Shown piece by piece: positions 54,641-64,000 of a stretch of 64,000 nucleotides of DNA. The notes beneath the pieces were generated by a model. That model saw only the letters and a program-made list of their open reading frames with translations. It searched no databases and was not told the origin of the DNA. The stretch lies in NCBI RefSeq assembly GCF_963678635.1, contig NW_026971149.1:622001-686000 (forward strand). Reading direction: 5' to 3'. The position numbers and the translations under genes were made by a program. How positions within the stretch are numbered: position 1 is the stretch's first letter; each line of letters begins with the position of its first letter. The stretch comes from Symsagittifera roscoffensis (lineage: Eukaryota; Xenacoelomorpha; Acoela; Convolutidae).

Positions 54641-55406
54641 AAGATAAACAAACAAAAACACCAAAAGCAAAGGACTAATCGAAAGTTAGAAAAAATAGAT
54701 ACCACATGAGAACCAAAAAAATCACCGCAACGACAAACATCACGACTCCGAAATCAACCACAAAAAGATTACAAAACTCTCAACCCACAATCTAAACTAT
54801 TGAAAAAGGTTGAATTTCAAAAACCCCTCTCACTTATTTAACTTTTTAAACATTTCAGAACATGAAAATTATTCTTCTTTCCGTATTTCATGCTACCACT
54901 CTTAACTAACAGCTTCAAATTCAGCCAATCAGAAACTATCTCAACATCACCCCATTCTGACATCACTTCATTAGCCGATACATTGCTCACTTCAAGCATA
55001 TATGAAACTATAACTAAGAGACCTCCAGGTCAAAAAAAAGCTACATGTTCTTATTTGTCAATTGAAATAAACAAAACTAAATTGTTGTAACCTTCCCCTA
55101 TCATTCAGTACAAAAATCAACAATATTGTTTCAACATACACTCCAAAATTTCCCCAAACAAAAATTTTGAATGAGCCTAAAGCAAAAATCAGACTCGATC
55201 ATTTAGCCCAAAGTACATATAATTTCTGAATACCGCCAATCATCATAAAAAAGAAAAACTAGGAAGCTCATTCCTATACCTCCAAACTTGCCTCAACCAA
55301 AAATTGCCCATACCCAACTCATTTGTCGAAAATCAATAAACATTCCGACTACACTCAATTTTCTCGGAAAACAAAAAGCACTTTTACGATTCCAATCATT
55401 TCTCAA
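54641..55406 (+). other. pol-env spacer of copy D
   Basis: No gene. It carries the GACCTCCAGGTC motif at 55020-55031 and AGCCCAAAGTACA near 55205, matching M and P. Confidence 0.6.
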
Positions 55407-55607
55407 ATGCTTCTTTCTCAATCATTTCGACTCCTCAAGATAAAAATTTCAAAACTTTTTTCAATCTTTTCAATTTTTTTTCAAAGTAGTATGTTTTTCA
55501 TTGTAGACACCCTCGAATTATTTCTCTTTCTATTCAAAAATTTTTGCTGTTTTTTTTATTTTTCGTTTCCTAACCAAATCCTACCTCAAAATCTCAAAAA
55601 ACTTTGA
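55407..55607 (+). pseudogene. Hydrophobic small ORF remnant of copy D
   Basis: The frame from ATG 55407 starts MLLSQSFRLL and continues with long Phe/Leu/Ile-rich stretches, parallel to the 76-aa ORF of M (MLFSQSVTQI). It remains open although gag and pol of this copy are destroyed. A TCTTCAG|GTATG site follows at 55619. Confidence 0.45.
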
Positions 55608-55682
55608 CCACCTCTTCAGGTATGATATTTCAAAATCTACTTTAACGTTTAAACAACTATTCAATAAATTTCGATTTTTCAA

Positions 55683-56096
55683 ATTGCTAATGAACAACCA
55701 ACACGACAATCCCCACCAACTACGACATCCCATGAACTCCCAACAAAACCAACATCTAGTCAATTAAGTCAACACCAATCATCAGCACATATTTCATTTC
55801 AAGAAAATATTTACACATTTGAAAAAAGACACACATTACTATCCGAACCTTTAATACCCGTAGTTCGCCATGGTCCGTTAAGTGACCCGCAATACGAACA
55901 GGAACACAATATAAAATTTCTGTCGCAAGACAATTAACCACTCATTTTTGAAATCTCAGTAAAACTGAATAATTTAGTTTTAGCACATCATCATCTACCT
56001 CTAGCCCCACCAAACATAACAGCTCAATCTTTTAGAACAACATAACTTCTCTATAAAAATGATAGTTATACAAGAAAGACTCTTGGATACATATAT
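55683..56096 (+). pseudogene. ORF2 remnant of copy D
   Basis: The frame is open from 55683 for 84 codons to TAA 55935-55937. It shows ISFQEN.YTFEKRH..LSEP, clearly related to ORF2 of M and P. It again lacks an upstream in-frame ATG. After an internal deletion the C-terminal part (FEISVKLNN, PPNITAQSF) follows to about 56096, where element homology ends. Confidence 0.6.
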
Positions 56097-57635
56097 ATAT
56101 GAGCCAAAAAGTGGGGAGCGACATCCTTAACTCATTTCTCCGGATCTTAAGTCTCTTCCTTACGAAATAATTTCAGCACAAAATTCTACACTTGCGTAGA
56201 TGTGTAATTTTGTTACGTCCCATACAATTTTTGTTTGATGGCAATATCTCTTGTCAAAAACTTAAAAAAAAATTTTTTGCTCTGCTGTCAAGCATCCTAC
56301 TCTCCACATTTTTTGTTGAATACTTGAGTGCCCATTTTAGAAACTTCCTAATTAATTGGTGGGCTCTGGACTCAAATTTTGACCCAACCTGTTTGTTTTT
56401 GTCATTGACAACATTTATCAACTTCTGAGGTTGCTCCTTAAAAGTGACGGTTATTCGCTTTCGCTACAAAAATGAGTCTCCCTGACTTTTTTATACACTT
56501 TTCTGCGTAAATTTACGTTTAAGTTACGTTTGACACTATTATCTCTGAGGTCCCTGGTATATCAAAACATTTATTCATTGAAAGTATTTTTGTGTTCTAT
56601 AAGATTTTCGCACAGTGAATCCCATTCTTCCTTCTTCCGAAAGAGTTGATTCAGTTTTGTGAGCGTGTTCAACAGTTTCACGATAGTTCAGTCAATGGTT
56701 GAAAGTTACTATTTCAGCATAGTGCTTTTAAGTCAACCTCAACCATAATTACCAAGTTGTAAAAGTACAAATAGATGGCATCTGTTTCAGCAAACTGTTG
56801 ATTATCTCATAACTTTTTTTTCTGAGTCTTTCGTGCTAACCCTAAAATGCGTCACACACCTAAGCCTCTGGCTCTTAAGGGTGATTGACAAAATCATCTT
56901 GTAATTTTAAAACTCGTCGACTTCATCAAATGACACTGCAATTTCCCTAGCTCTCCTAACTTAATTATCTCATTAGCTTTCATTCTGGTCAAAATTCTTT
57001 TCGAAATCAATTCCTGTAAGACTCGGTTTCTCTCACTCCTAAATCTACTAGGTACAAATTCCCAAACCATAGATCCCTTGCCTTTTAGGAGTATTATAAA
57101 GAAGATTTTTTCTTAAAAATATGTAAAAAAACTCATCAAACAAACACTCGTTTTCCACCTAAAAAAAGTTTCACTTTTCCTGAATATGCAACTAGTTCTT
57201 CAGGAGCAGCAATATTTTAAGTACAAATTCAAAATATTTCTCTTCTACTTCCTTATCTTATTTTGGTCCTAACAAGTTAGTGTTAGACCACATATCTGGT
57301 TACATGTGCTTTGCACTATAAAAGTTTTAATTCTATGATATTCGCGAACAAATTTCAGCTGGTCGTTTGATAAAATCAGGTTTTTTTGTCTAGGCTTGAT
57401 TCCAAACCTAGCTGTTTGCGTGCCGATTCACATCAGCGACTTATCAAAACTAAGATAACTTCACACATTTAAAGTTTAGCAAAATGTTTTAGAACTAAGA
57501 AGTTTTTTTGAGGTTCTTTTTTTTTAGTCAAGTTCGTGTCTAGGTCTTGCTGTGACTAGTTCAAATTCTCTGACAAACAACTAAAACTTATAAAGTTTAT
57601 AAAAAACAATTTTATAAAACAGCAGATGAAAAGAA

Positions 57636-57640
<5 letters not shown>

Positions 57641-57674
<34 letters not shown>

Positions 57675-57703
57675 GTTTGTCTGTCTCTCTCTCTTCCTCT
57701 CTC

Positions 57704-57790
<87 letters not shown>
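57641..57790 (+). repeat. CT and AT microsatellite
   Basis: CT runs flank a (TA)n tract at 57717-57743. This corresponds to the CT tract of copy A. Confidence 0.9.
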
Positions 57791-57796
<6 letters not shown>

Positions 57797-57897
57797 CAAC
57801 TTCGGGTACCTGTTTCTCTGTCCCTGTTTCTGTGTTTTAATGTGCTTTGATCAATTTTGCTTCTGAGACTTGACTTCTCTGTGATCATTGCTTTTAC

Positions 57898-59217
57898 TCA
57901 TGTCCAGACTTTAGCGACAAAATTTAGGCATGTCCAGACTTTCCTCACCAAAATTAGGCATGTCCAGACTTTGTCGACCAAAACATGGCATTGTCAGACT
58001 TTTGCGACCCTGATGATCCGTCGCGACTATCGCGACCGGATCGGAGGTGGCGCGACCAAAACATCGTGACCCATATTTGGTATGCCCAGACTCTCGCGAC
58101 CGAGAGTTGCCGTTTCCAGGCTTTCGCGACCGAAAAACTAAGGCGCGACTTTCGCGACCGAGGCGGATACGGCGCGAGCCTGCGGCTCAGGAATTGGCGT
58201 GACCGGCGCGACCAAACTTAGCCATTTCCAGAGTTTCCAGACCCAGATGGAGACGGCGCGACTTTCCAGACCAACATGGAAACGGCGCGACTTTAAAAAA
58301 ATTTTTCAGGGTTTTTTCGACCAAGGTGGAGACGGCGCGACTTAAAAAAAATTTCAGGGCTTTTTCGACCGAGGTGGAGACGGCGCGACTTTAAAAAATT
58401 TTTTCAGGGCTTTTTCGACCGAGGTGGAGACGGCGCGACTTTCGCGACCATGGTGGATATGGCGCGACTCAGGAAACGGCGCAAATCAAAAGGCAACGGC
58501 GCGACCGGCTTGGCCAGCGCGAACAAAAATTAGACTTTCAAAATTTTTGCGACCGGGGTGGAGACGGCGCGACTTTCCAGACCGAGGCGGAGACGGCGCG
58601 AACAAAAACCATTTCATTGCGACCGTCCAGACCAAGGCGGAGACTGCGCGACTTTCCAGGACAGGCAGAGACGGCACGACTAAGAAACAATTCTTTGCAA
58701 CCTTGGTGGATGCGGCGCAATTTTAGCAATCAGATTGGAAACATTCCAGATCACGGTGCATACGGCGCGACTTTCCGGAACAAAGCGGAGACGGCACGAC
58801 TTTCCGGACCGAGGCGGAGATGGCGCGACGAAGAAACAATTCTTCGTGACCAAGGCAGAGACGACGCGACTTTTCAGACCAAAGCGGAAACGGCGCGACA
58901 TTTCGGACCAAGGCGGAGACGGCGCGATTTTTCAGACCAATGTGGGGACGGCGCGACTAAAGTTTTATTCCTCCCGACTGATTTGGATACGGTGCGACTT
59001 TCCACACCAAGGTGGTGACGGCGCGACTTTTCTGACCAAGACGGAGAAGGCGCTACTTTCCAGACAATCGCGGAGACGGCGCGACCAAAAGAGATCATTA
59101 CTAGCGACCAGGGTGGAAGCGGCGCGACTTTCCAGACCAAGGCGGAGACGGCTCGACTTTTTAGACCAAAGCGGAGACGGAGTTACTTTCCAGACCGAGT
59201 TGGAGACGGCGCGACTA
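57898..59217 (+). repeat. GC-rich ~29-bp satellite, copy B
   Basis: It has the same units and order as 44625-45833, with a few extra units near 58310-58460. It ends at the same spacer before the LTR. Confidence 0.85.
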
Positions 59218-59397
59218 AGAAAAAAATGCTAACCACGATCAACGAGACCCACTTTGAAACACAAACTAAACAATCTTTTTCCATCTAACACGAACTCTTT
59301 AAGAAGTCACTGCTCAAAAGTTCAGAAGAAAACTACATCACCCGTCCTTCACTACAATAAACAATAAAAGCTGAACACTCTCTGAAACCCGGATGAG

Positions 59398-59792
59398 TGG
59401 AACCAGTTCTAAACTAGTATTTATAATTGGACAAAACTATAACTTTCTATCTTTTAAAAATAACACTAACTAACCAATCATACTCCATCTCTAACACCAA
59501 CCCTTATTTGTAAGTGCTGAAACTACTTGTAGTTTCAGCACCAGAGCAATTTGAATAAACCTTAGACTACAGTTGGTCTCTTTCTGCAAAAACTCTAAGA
59601 ACTAATACACAAAAACCAGTATACACTAGATCTTTTCAGACTAGGAGCTATAAGAGTAAAATTAAGATTGGTATTAGAATAAGAAAACAAGAACTCGCAT
59701 GAATCTATATGGCCGAAAAAAATAACGTGACGAACAGACGGTGTACCTTCTCTGAAATTACTCTATGAGTATAACCAAAAGTTCATAACTCA
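59398..59792 (+). repeat. LTR in duplication B1 (~395 bp)
   Basis: It is closest to the 46014-46410 LTR. Its palindrome at 59514-59541 is perfect, with CTAC/GTAG where copy P has TTAC/GTAA. It is preceded by CTCTGAAACCCGGATGAG and followed by a primer-site-like CTCGTGCGACCATAA, then 230 bp of leader cut off at 60024. Confidence 0.85.
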
Positions 59793-60024
59793 TCTCGTGC
59801 GACCATAATTCTCAATGAAGAACTTAAGTAACCTAGAATTAGACATTCAAAAGTAGAATAAGACAATTGCAAATGGAATGGAGAATTTAATAGAAATAAG
59901 TCTCAATAAGTCTACGCCAATTTTTTGAACAATACGAGAGTTACCAGGTATTGCAAGAAGACCAAGAACAAGGCGTGCACAACAATACGGAAGGAACCGA
60001 CCAATCCCCCATATGCTAGTGAAA

Positions 60025-61093
60025 CTTAAGTCTCTTCCTTTCGAAATAATTTTAGCACAAAATTCTACACTTGCGTAGATGTGTAATTTTGTTACGTCCC
60101 ATACAATTTTTGTTTGATGGCAATATCTCTTGTCGAAAATTTAAAAAAAAATTTTTTGCTCTGCTGTCAAGCATCCTACTCTCCACATTTTTTGTTGAAT
60201 ACTTGAGTGCCCATTTTAGAAACTTCCTAATTAATTGGTGGGCTCTGGACTCAAATTTTGACCCAACCTGTTTGTTTTTGTCATTGACAACATTTATCAA
60301 CTTCTGAGGTTGCTCCTTAAAAGTGACGGTTATTCGCTTTCGCTACAAAAATGAGTCTTCCTGACTTTTTAATACACTTTTCTGCGTAAATTTACGTTTA
60401 AGTTACGTTTGACACTATTATCTCTGAGGTCCCTGGTATATCAAAACATTTATTCATTGAAAGTATTTTTGTGTTCTATAAGATTTTCGCACAGTGAATC
60501 CCATTCTTCCTTCTTCCGAAAGAGTTGATTCAGTTTTGTGAGCGTGTTCAACAGTTTCACGATAGTTCAGTCAATGGTTGAAAGTTACTATTTCAGCATA
60601 GTGCTTTTAAGTCAACCTCAACCATAATTACCAAGTTGTAAAAGTACAAATAGATGGCATCTGTTTCAGCAAACTGTTGATTATCTCATAACTTTTTTTT
60701 CTGAGTCTTTCGTGCAAACCCTAAAATGCGTCACACACCTAAGCCTCTGGCTCTTAAGGGTGATTGACAAAATCATCTTGTAATTTTAAAACTCGTCGAC
60801 TTCATCAAATGGCACTGCAATTTCCCTAGCTCTCCTAACTTAATTATCTCATTAGCTTTCATTCTAGTCAAAATTCTTTTCGAAATCAATTCCTGTAAGA
60901 CTCGGTTTCTCTCACTCCTAAATCTACTAGGTACAAATTCCCAAACCATAGATCCCTTGCCTTTTAGGAGTATTATAAAGAAGATTTTTTCTTAAAAATA
61001 TGTAAAAAACTCATCAAACAAACACTCGTTTTCCACGTAAAAAAAAGTTTCCCTTTTCCTGAATATGCAACTAGTTCTTCAGGAGCAGCAATA
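60025..61093 (+). repeat. Segmental duplication unit B2 (partial)
   Basis: It matches 56147-57213 closely. It joins B1 at AACTTAAG and breaks off after AGGAGCAGCAATATT. Confidence 0.85.
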
Positions 61094-61171
61094 TTGTTGC
61101 AATGCAAATGTAGAGTATAGAATGTAGAGTATAGATGCATATAAAACTGAACCAAAATGTAACAACAATAA

Positions 61172-61251
61172 GCACAGTTGGCCGAGTGGCCTAAGCTAAC
61201 GCCGATTATACAGGTTAACAGTTGACGTAGGTTCGAGTCCCCCACCTGCCC
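61172..61251 (+). other. tRNA-like sequence (pseudogene or SINE head)
   Basis: The A-box TGGCCGAGTGG (61179-61189) and B-box GGTTCGAGTCC (61230-61240) are in the right order, spaced as in Leu/Ser-type tRNAs. The acceptor strands (GCACAGT and the CCTGCCC end) do not pair and the T stem is imperfect, so a functional tRNA is unlikely. Confidence 0.4.
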
Positions 61252-62620
61252 ATGTATTAGTATACTAAAAACGGGGGTTACATCCTATTTTAACTGTTTT
61301 TTGGTTCTAATTCGGTTCAGCCTTGATTAAGGTTGACCGCCAAAAAGAGCAATTTGTCTCAAGGACATTACCGACCGGTTCTTGTGGCTAGCTTGCGCCG
61401 TTTTGTACAAAAAACGGACAGATGCAAAAAATGTTATATGATGTTCTGATCAATAGAAAAATGCCGAAATTATTTTATTGACCGAGTTATTTGCCGAGAA
61501 ATATCTCTTACTAATTTACGGATTTGGAACAGTTTTTTTTGGAGATTAGCGAGCATATTTTGGCGCCCCACAAGGGACCCGACGGAATCCGAAGTTATTC
61601 CTGAATTTGTACAAGGGACCCGACGGAGTCCGAAGTTATTCCTGAAATTGCACAAGAAACACGACGGAGTCCGAATTTATTCCTGAAATTGCACAAGGGA
61701 CACGAGCGTTTGTTTTTGTTCCGCCTCTCGTTCTTTTGAAATACGCTGAGAATATCGCAGCGACGAAAAACACGGAGAATCTCGCAGTAAATTCACAGCA
61801 GGATTTCCGAGAGCAGCAGACATTTGTTTGCAAGAACATCAGAGGCCGCTGCAGCGTGACCAACTGCAGAGACATCTAAGCACAGATGCACTAGAGTTCG
61901 ATTCCTTTCCCGACAACTTCATCTTCGTGGTGACCATTCCTTTTCCGTAGTGCACACAACAGAACAATTTCCTGTAACCATACAACCCACAAGACTGATT
62001 GATGAGTAGCAGATCATGTGTTGCAGATTACTGAGGTGCAGATAAGATTGAGGCCTACCGAGAAATTCAAGTGTCGATTGAGTTGTCAAGCGCAGACCAG
62101 CTACAGACGTTTTGTGGAAGTGATAGAAGCAATCATGGAACAACTTCTCTGCGTCTGGCCGATGGTTTGACAACCCGAAACCGGTGTCGCCAGTCTCCAA
62201 TTAAAACTGTAAGACTCGACTAGTTTAAGACTCTCATATTGTGCTATAAAATTTTATACGCTGTCATACATCTTGAAAAATTTTTCCGCAAGCTAGCCCC
62301 CGGTAATTTTTCTCAATACCCAAAAATTTTGGACAGTTCCGTTGAACTGAAATATCTTAGTCGGTACATAGACAAACTGACTTGACATTTTTTCTCGATA
62401 CCAAAAATTTTTGGATATATGTGAACGGAATATTAATCAGTGAAATCGGAACATAGACAAGAGGTACTGGACTAGTTTTTTGGGTTGGTTTATGACTCGA
62501 ACCTGCTGACCAAAATTTTCTGAAAAATTTTGTATAAAAAGTAAAAAAATTGCCAAAAAATCCTCAAAACGTCTCCAGAACTCTGCGAAACTGTGCTGTA
62601 AGATGACACCAACCTTATAT
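61252..62620. other. No recognised gene
   Basis: Mixed AT-rich DNA. Apart from the 41-bp tandem repeat at 61570-61705, only short ORFs are present. Confidence 0.5.
61570..61705 (+). repeat. 41-bp tandem repeat, three units plus a partial
   Basis: Units starting ACAAGGGACCCGACGGARTC recur at 61570, 61611, 61652 and 61693. There are no variable spacers, so it is not a CRISPR array. Confidence 0.85.
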
Positions 62621-62641
62621 TAAGTGGTCTGGTAGCGAAAT

Positions 62642-62720
62642 ATCAGGCAAATTAAGTTGAGTTTTTTCATCCTCAGGTTTCTTCCGCGTGTGTTGTTGGA
62701 ACTTAACCAATTTGCCTGAT
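62642..62720 (+). other. Hairpin repeat 1
   Basis: ATCAGGCAAATT pairs with AATTTGCCTGAT, extended by AAGTT/AACTT. The loop contains TCATCCTCAGGTTT and TGTGTTGTTGGA, which are shared with repeat 2. Confidence 0.55.
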
Positions 62721-62842
62721 CCCCCACCCACCATTGGTGAAACTGAAAGCCAGTTCGCTTCGAGTAAAACAAAGCCGTTTCAGCCCGTCATATTATTGAC
62801 TTCGTTGCGTGACAGTAAAGTTAAGTGGTCAGGTACGGTGAT

Positions 62843-62922
62843 ATTAAGTGAGTTAAGTTGAATTCTTTCATCCTCAGGTTTACTCCGTGTGTGTTGTTGG
62901 AGTTCAACCGACCTACTTAATT
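62843..62922 (+). other. Hairpin repeat 2
   Basis: ATTAAGT pairs with ACTTAAT, extended imperfectly by GTTGAATTC/GAGTTCAAC. The loop is shared with repeat 1, about 200 bp upstream. Stem changes relative to repeat 1 are compensatory. Confidence 0.5.
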
Positions 62923-62979
62923 TTCCAACCCCATTGGTACTTAAGCGTAACGAAGCCGTCGCATAGGTCCCCTAAGTGT

Positions 62980-63624
62980 ATGGTATTCATTCTAGGAGCT
63001 AGTTCTTTGGATCACGCGCTCCGAAAACTTCCCGCTCCGTCCCAGAAGCGCGTCAAAGATACTTGCTTTACGAAGCCAGGTTTAAGTTTGAACTTTAACG
63101 CTAGGGACTCTCAGAAAACAATACAGTACTACCTTCATCACTACTTGTCGCACCGTAACGACCTCGTAATTTGGCACGACGCCATAAATAACTCGATAAG
63201 TAGGCACCGCAGCAACAATAACCGCAAGCTGAGTAGTGAGCAACTTGTCAATTTGTTATTAAGGTATAGGACAAACATTTGTGCGATCGTATACTGTAGA
63301 CGCAACGGAACCGAGGATATAGAGGAAAGTTTAGGTTCAACAGGTATTCTCATTCTCAACGTCGTTAAAGACTTTATCTCTAAGCGTAAGGCTAAGGACC
63401 AGGTACTAATTGAGAAGTACAAAGAGCTTCACCAGCCTCCTTCCCTTGAGTTAAAGACTCTCCTCCTTCTAAGGCGTTATAGCGCTAATCTTAACATCCT
63501 TAAGACACGTAAGAAGCGAAACCGCTTACCCCTCAAAGCTCGGAAAGCTATAAGAAATAGGCTTCAGGTAGAAGCTTTGAGACGTCAAGTTCCCCCGTCT
63601 TGTAAGCTAATGTTGATTTACTAA
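62980..63624 (+). CDS. Uncharacterised 214-aa basic protein
   Basis: The start MVFILGASSLDHALRKLP at 62980 is preferred. An in-frame ATG at 62887 would add a less protein-like leader. The sequence has a hydrophobic strand followed by G-A-S-S (residues 2-8), a central VIWHDAINNSISRHRSNN block and a strongly basic C-terminus (LKTRKKRNRLPLKARKAIRN). A Rossmann-like or SGNH-hydrolase-like fold is conceivable from the GxS turn and the WHD block, but the diagnostic GDS and DxxH motifs are not present as such. It is followed 93 nt later by another ORF on the same strand, so it could be the first gene of a retroelement. No confident family. Confidence 0.5.
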   Translation: MVFILGASSLDHALRKLPAPSQKRVKDTCFTKPGLSLNFNARDSQKTIQYYLHHYLSHRNDLVIWHDAINNSISRHRSNNNRKLSSEQLVNLLLRYRTNICAIVYCRRNGTEDIEESLGSTGILILNVVKDFISKRKAKDQVLIEKYKELHQPPSLELKTLLLLRRYSANLNILKTRKKRNRLPLKARKAIRNRLQVEALRRQVPPSCKLMLIY

Positions 63625-63717
63625 TGCAAATTTGATTACATACCAAAACAGTATCTCATTTTATTGATTGTTTTCTATAAGTGAGCATCCGTAGAATATT
63701 GTCAATTTGTGAAAAAC

Positions 63718-64000
63718 ATGGACGAAAAATTCCAAAGTAAGATACGCAAGTTATTCGAAACCCGTCTAAATCTAGAAAATGAGCTGCTTAAAGGTCACTC
63801 ATTATTACTTGAGTACATTGAGAATAATAGTCGCACTACAAAAATTGATAATGCTGTTTACAAATGTAAAATTGCGTTGGAAAAAGCTGTCGACGTCAAT
63901 GAGCAATTAATTAGGTTAGCGGGAAAAACAGAAAATCCTGAAAAAATTATTGCTCAGCAAGACCTTTGGCTTAAGAAAGTAACCGAAATGAACGATAAAG
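63718..64000 (+). CDS. Partial ORF, helical protein, possibly retroelement gag
   Basis: The frame starts MDEKFQSKIRKLFETRLNLE at 63718 and is open for 94 codons to the window edge. The protein is rich in Lys, Glu, Leu and Asn with heptad-like spacing and should be largely alpha-helical. BEL/Pao Gag proteins commonly begin with such a helical region before the capsid part, so this could be one. It could also be a host coiled-coil protein. The 3' end is outside the window. Confidence 0.45.
   Translation, partial: MDEKFQSKIRKLFETRLNLENELLKGHSLLLEYIENNSRTTKIDNAVYKCKIALEKAVDVNEQLIRLAGKTENPEKIIAQQDLWLKKVTEMNDK

Larger units (their letters stand above)
46014..56096 (+). mobile_element. Ancient, rearranged copy of the same element family (copy D)
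   Basis: A 5' LTR (46014-46410), primer-site-like start, leader with the diagnostic repeats, ORF0 fragment, gag, protease-RT linker, RT, RNase H, integrase, spacer, hydrophobic ORF and both ends of ORF2 follow in the order of copy M. Numerous stops and frameshifts break it. The pol-env spacer is duplicated inside pol (51381-52058). It stops abruptly near 56096, before env, ORF3 and the 3' LTR. Confidence 0.88.
56141..60024 (+). repeat. Segmental duplication unit B1
   Basis: From 56636 it repeats copy A. Its first ~1.05 kb is repeated again at 60025-61093, so B1 and B2 form a tandem pair with a period of about 3.88 kb. Both units begin at CTTAAGTCTCTTCC. Confidence 0.8.

Noticed and set aside
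59398-59792. 3' LTR of element D
   Set aside because: It is followed by a primer-site-like leader and lies inside a duplicated block that copies the 5' LTR region. D itself ends near 56096 without an LTR.
61172-61251. Functional tRNA-Leu or tRNA-Ser gene
   Set aside because: The acceptor stem does not pair and the T stem is imperfect.
61570-61705. Regular repeats suggesting a CRISPR array
   Set aside because: The units abut with no variable spacers, and the setting is eukaryotic.

Overview
This window looks like AT-rich, transposon-dominated nuclear DNA of an invertebrate animal. Candidate host exons are bounded by short introns whose acceptors end in TTTCAG or TTTTCAG, which fits a nematode or tardigrade. 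The species cannot be named from sequence alone, and no bacterial operon or CRISPR array is present.

Layout. (1) 1-10785, + strand: the 3' part of a very large env-bearing Ty3/gypsy-type LTR element ('copy P'), broken by many indels and ending in a 410-bp LTR. (2) 10786-19935: AT-rich DNA, a field of diverged repeats with three Helitron-like termini, several host-type exons (15.4-17.6 kb) and a decayed BEL/Pao-like gag fragment. (3) 19940-38865, - strand: an essentially complete 18.9-kb sister element ('copy M') with 410-bp LTRs that look identical and a 4-bp GAAG target-site duplication. (4) 38866-42820: the continued target locus, two good host exons (40361-40537 and 40700-40791), ATCGAT/AATCCATT repeats and a poly-C tract. 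(5) 42820-61090: a segmental duplication (A, B1, B2) carrying CT microsatellites, a GC-rich 29-bp satellite and diverged LTRs, around a heavily decayed third element ('copy D', 46014-56096, + strand). (6) 61094-64000: a tRNA-like sequence, a 41-bp tandem repeat, two repeats that fold into related hairpins, and two ORFs that may open another retroelement.

The main point is the M/P/D element family. In element order it has: LTR, primer-binding-like site, 1.25-kb leader, a basic 155-aa ORF ('ORF0') overlapping the start of gag, a 2740-aa fused gag-pol (CCHC, DSGA protease, RT, RNase H, integrase, GPY/F), a 0.6-kb intergenic region, two tiny hydrophobic ORFs coupled by ATGA, a 377-codon P/S/T/Q-rich ORF with no ATG ('ORF2'), env (13-nt overlap with ORF2), a 601-aa ORF of unknown function ('ORF3', ATGA overlap with env), an 87-nt intron-like segment just after the ORF3 stop, a structured 3' region, and the LTR. 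Gag-pol and env would give a retrovirus-like replication and entry set. The other ORFs look like accessory genes, and their overlaps suggest coupled translation from spliced subgenomic RNA. Several of these ORFs keep their frame in the old copy D, which supports them being real genes. In M, env is interrupted by a one-base frameshift; the other ORFs appear open.
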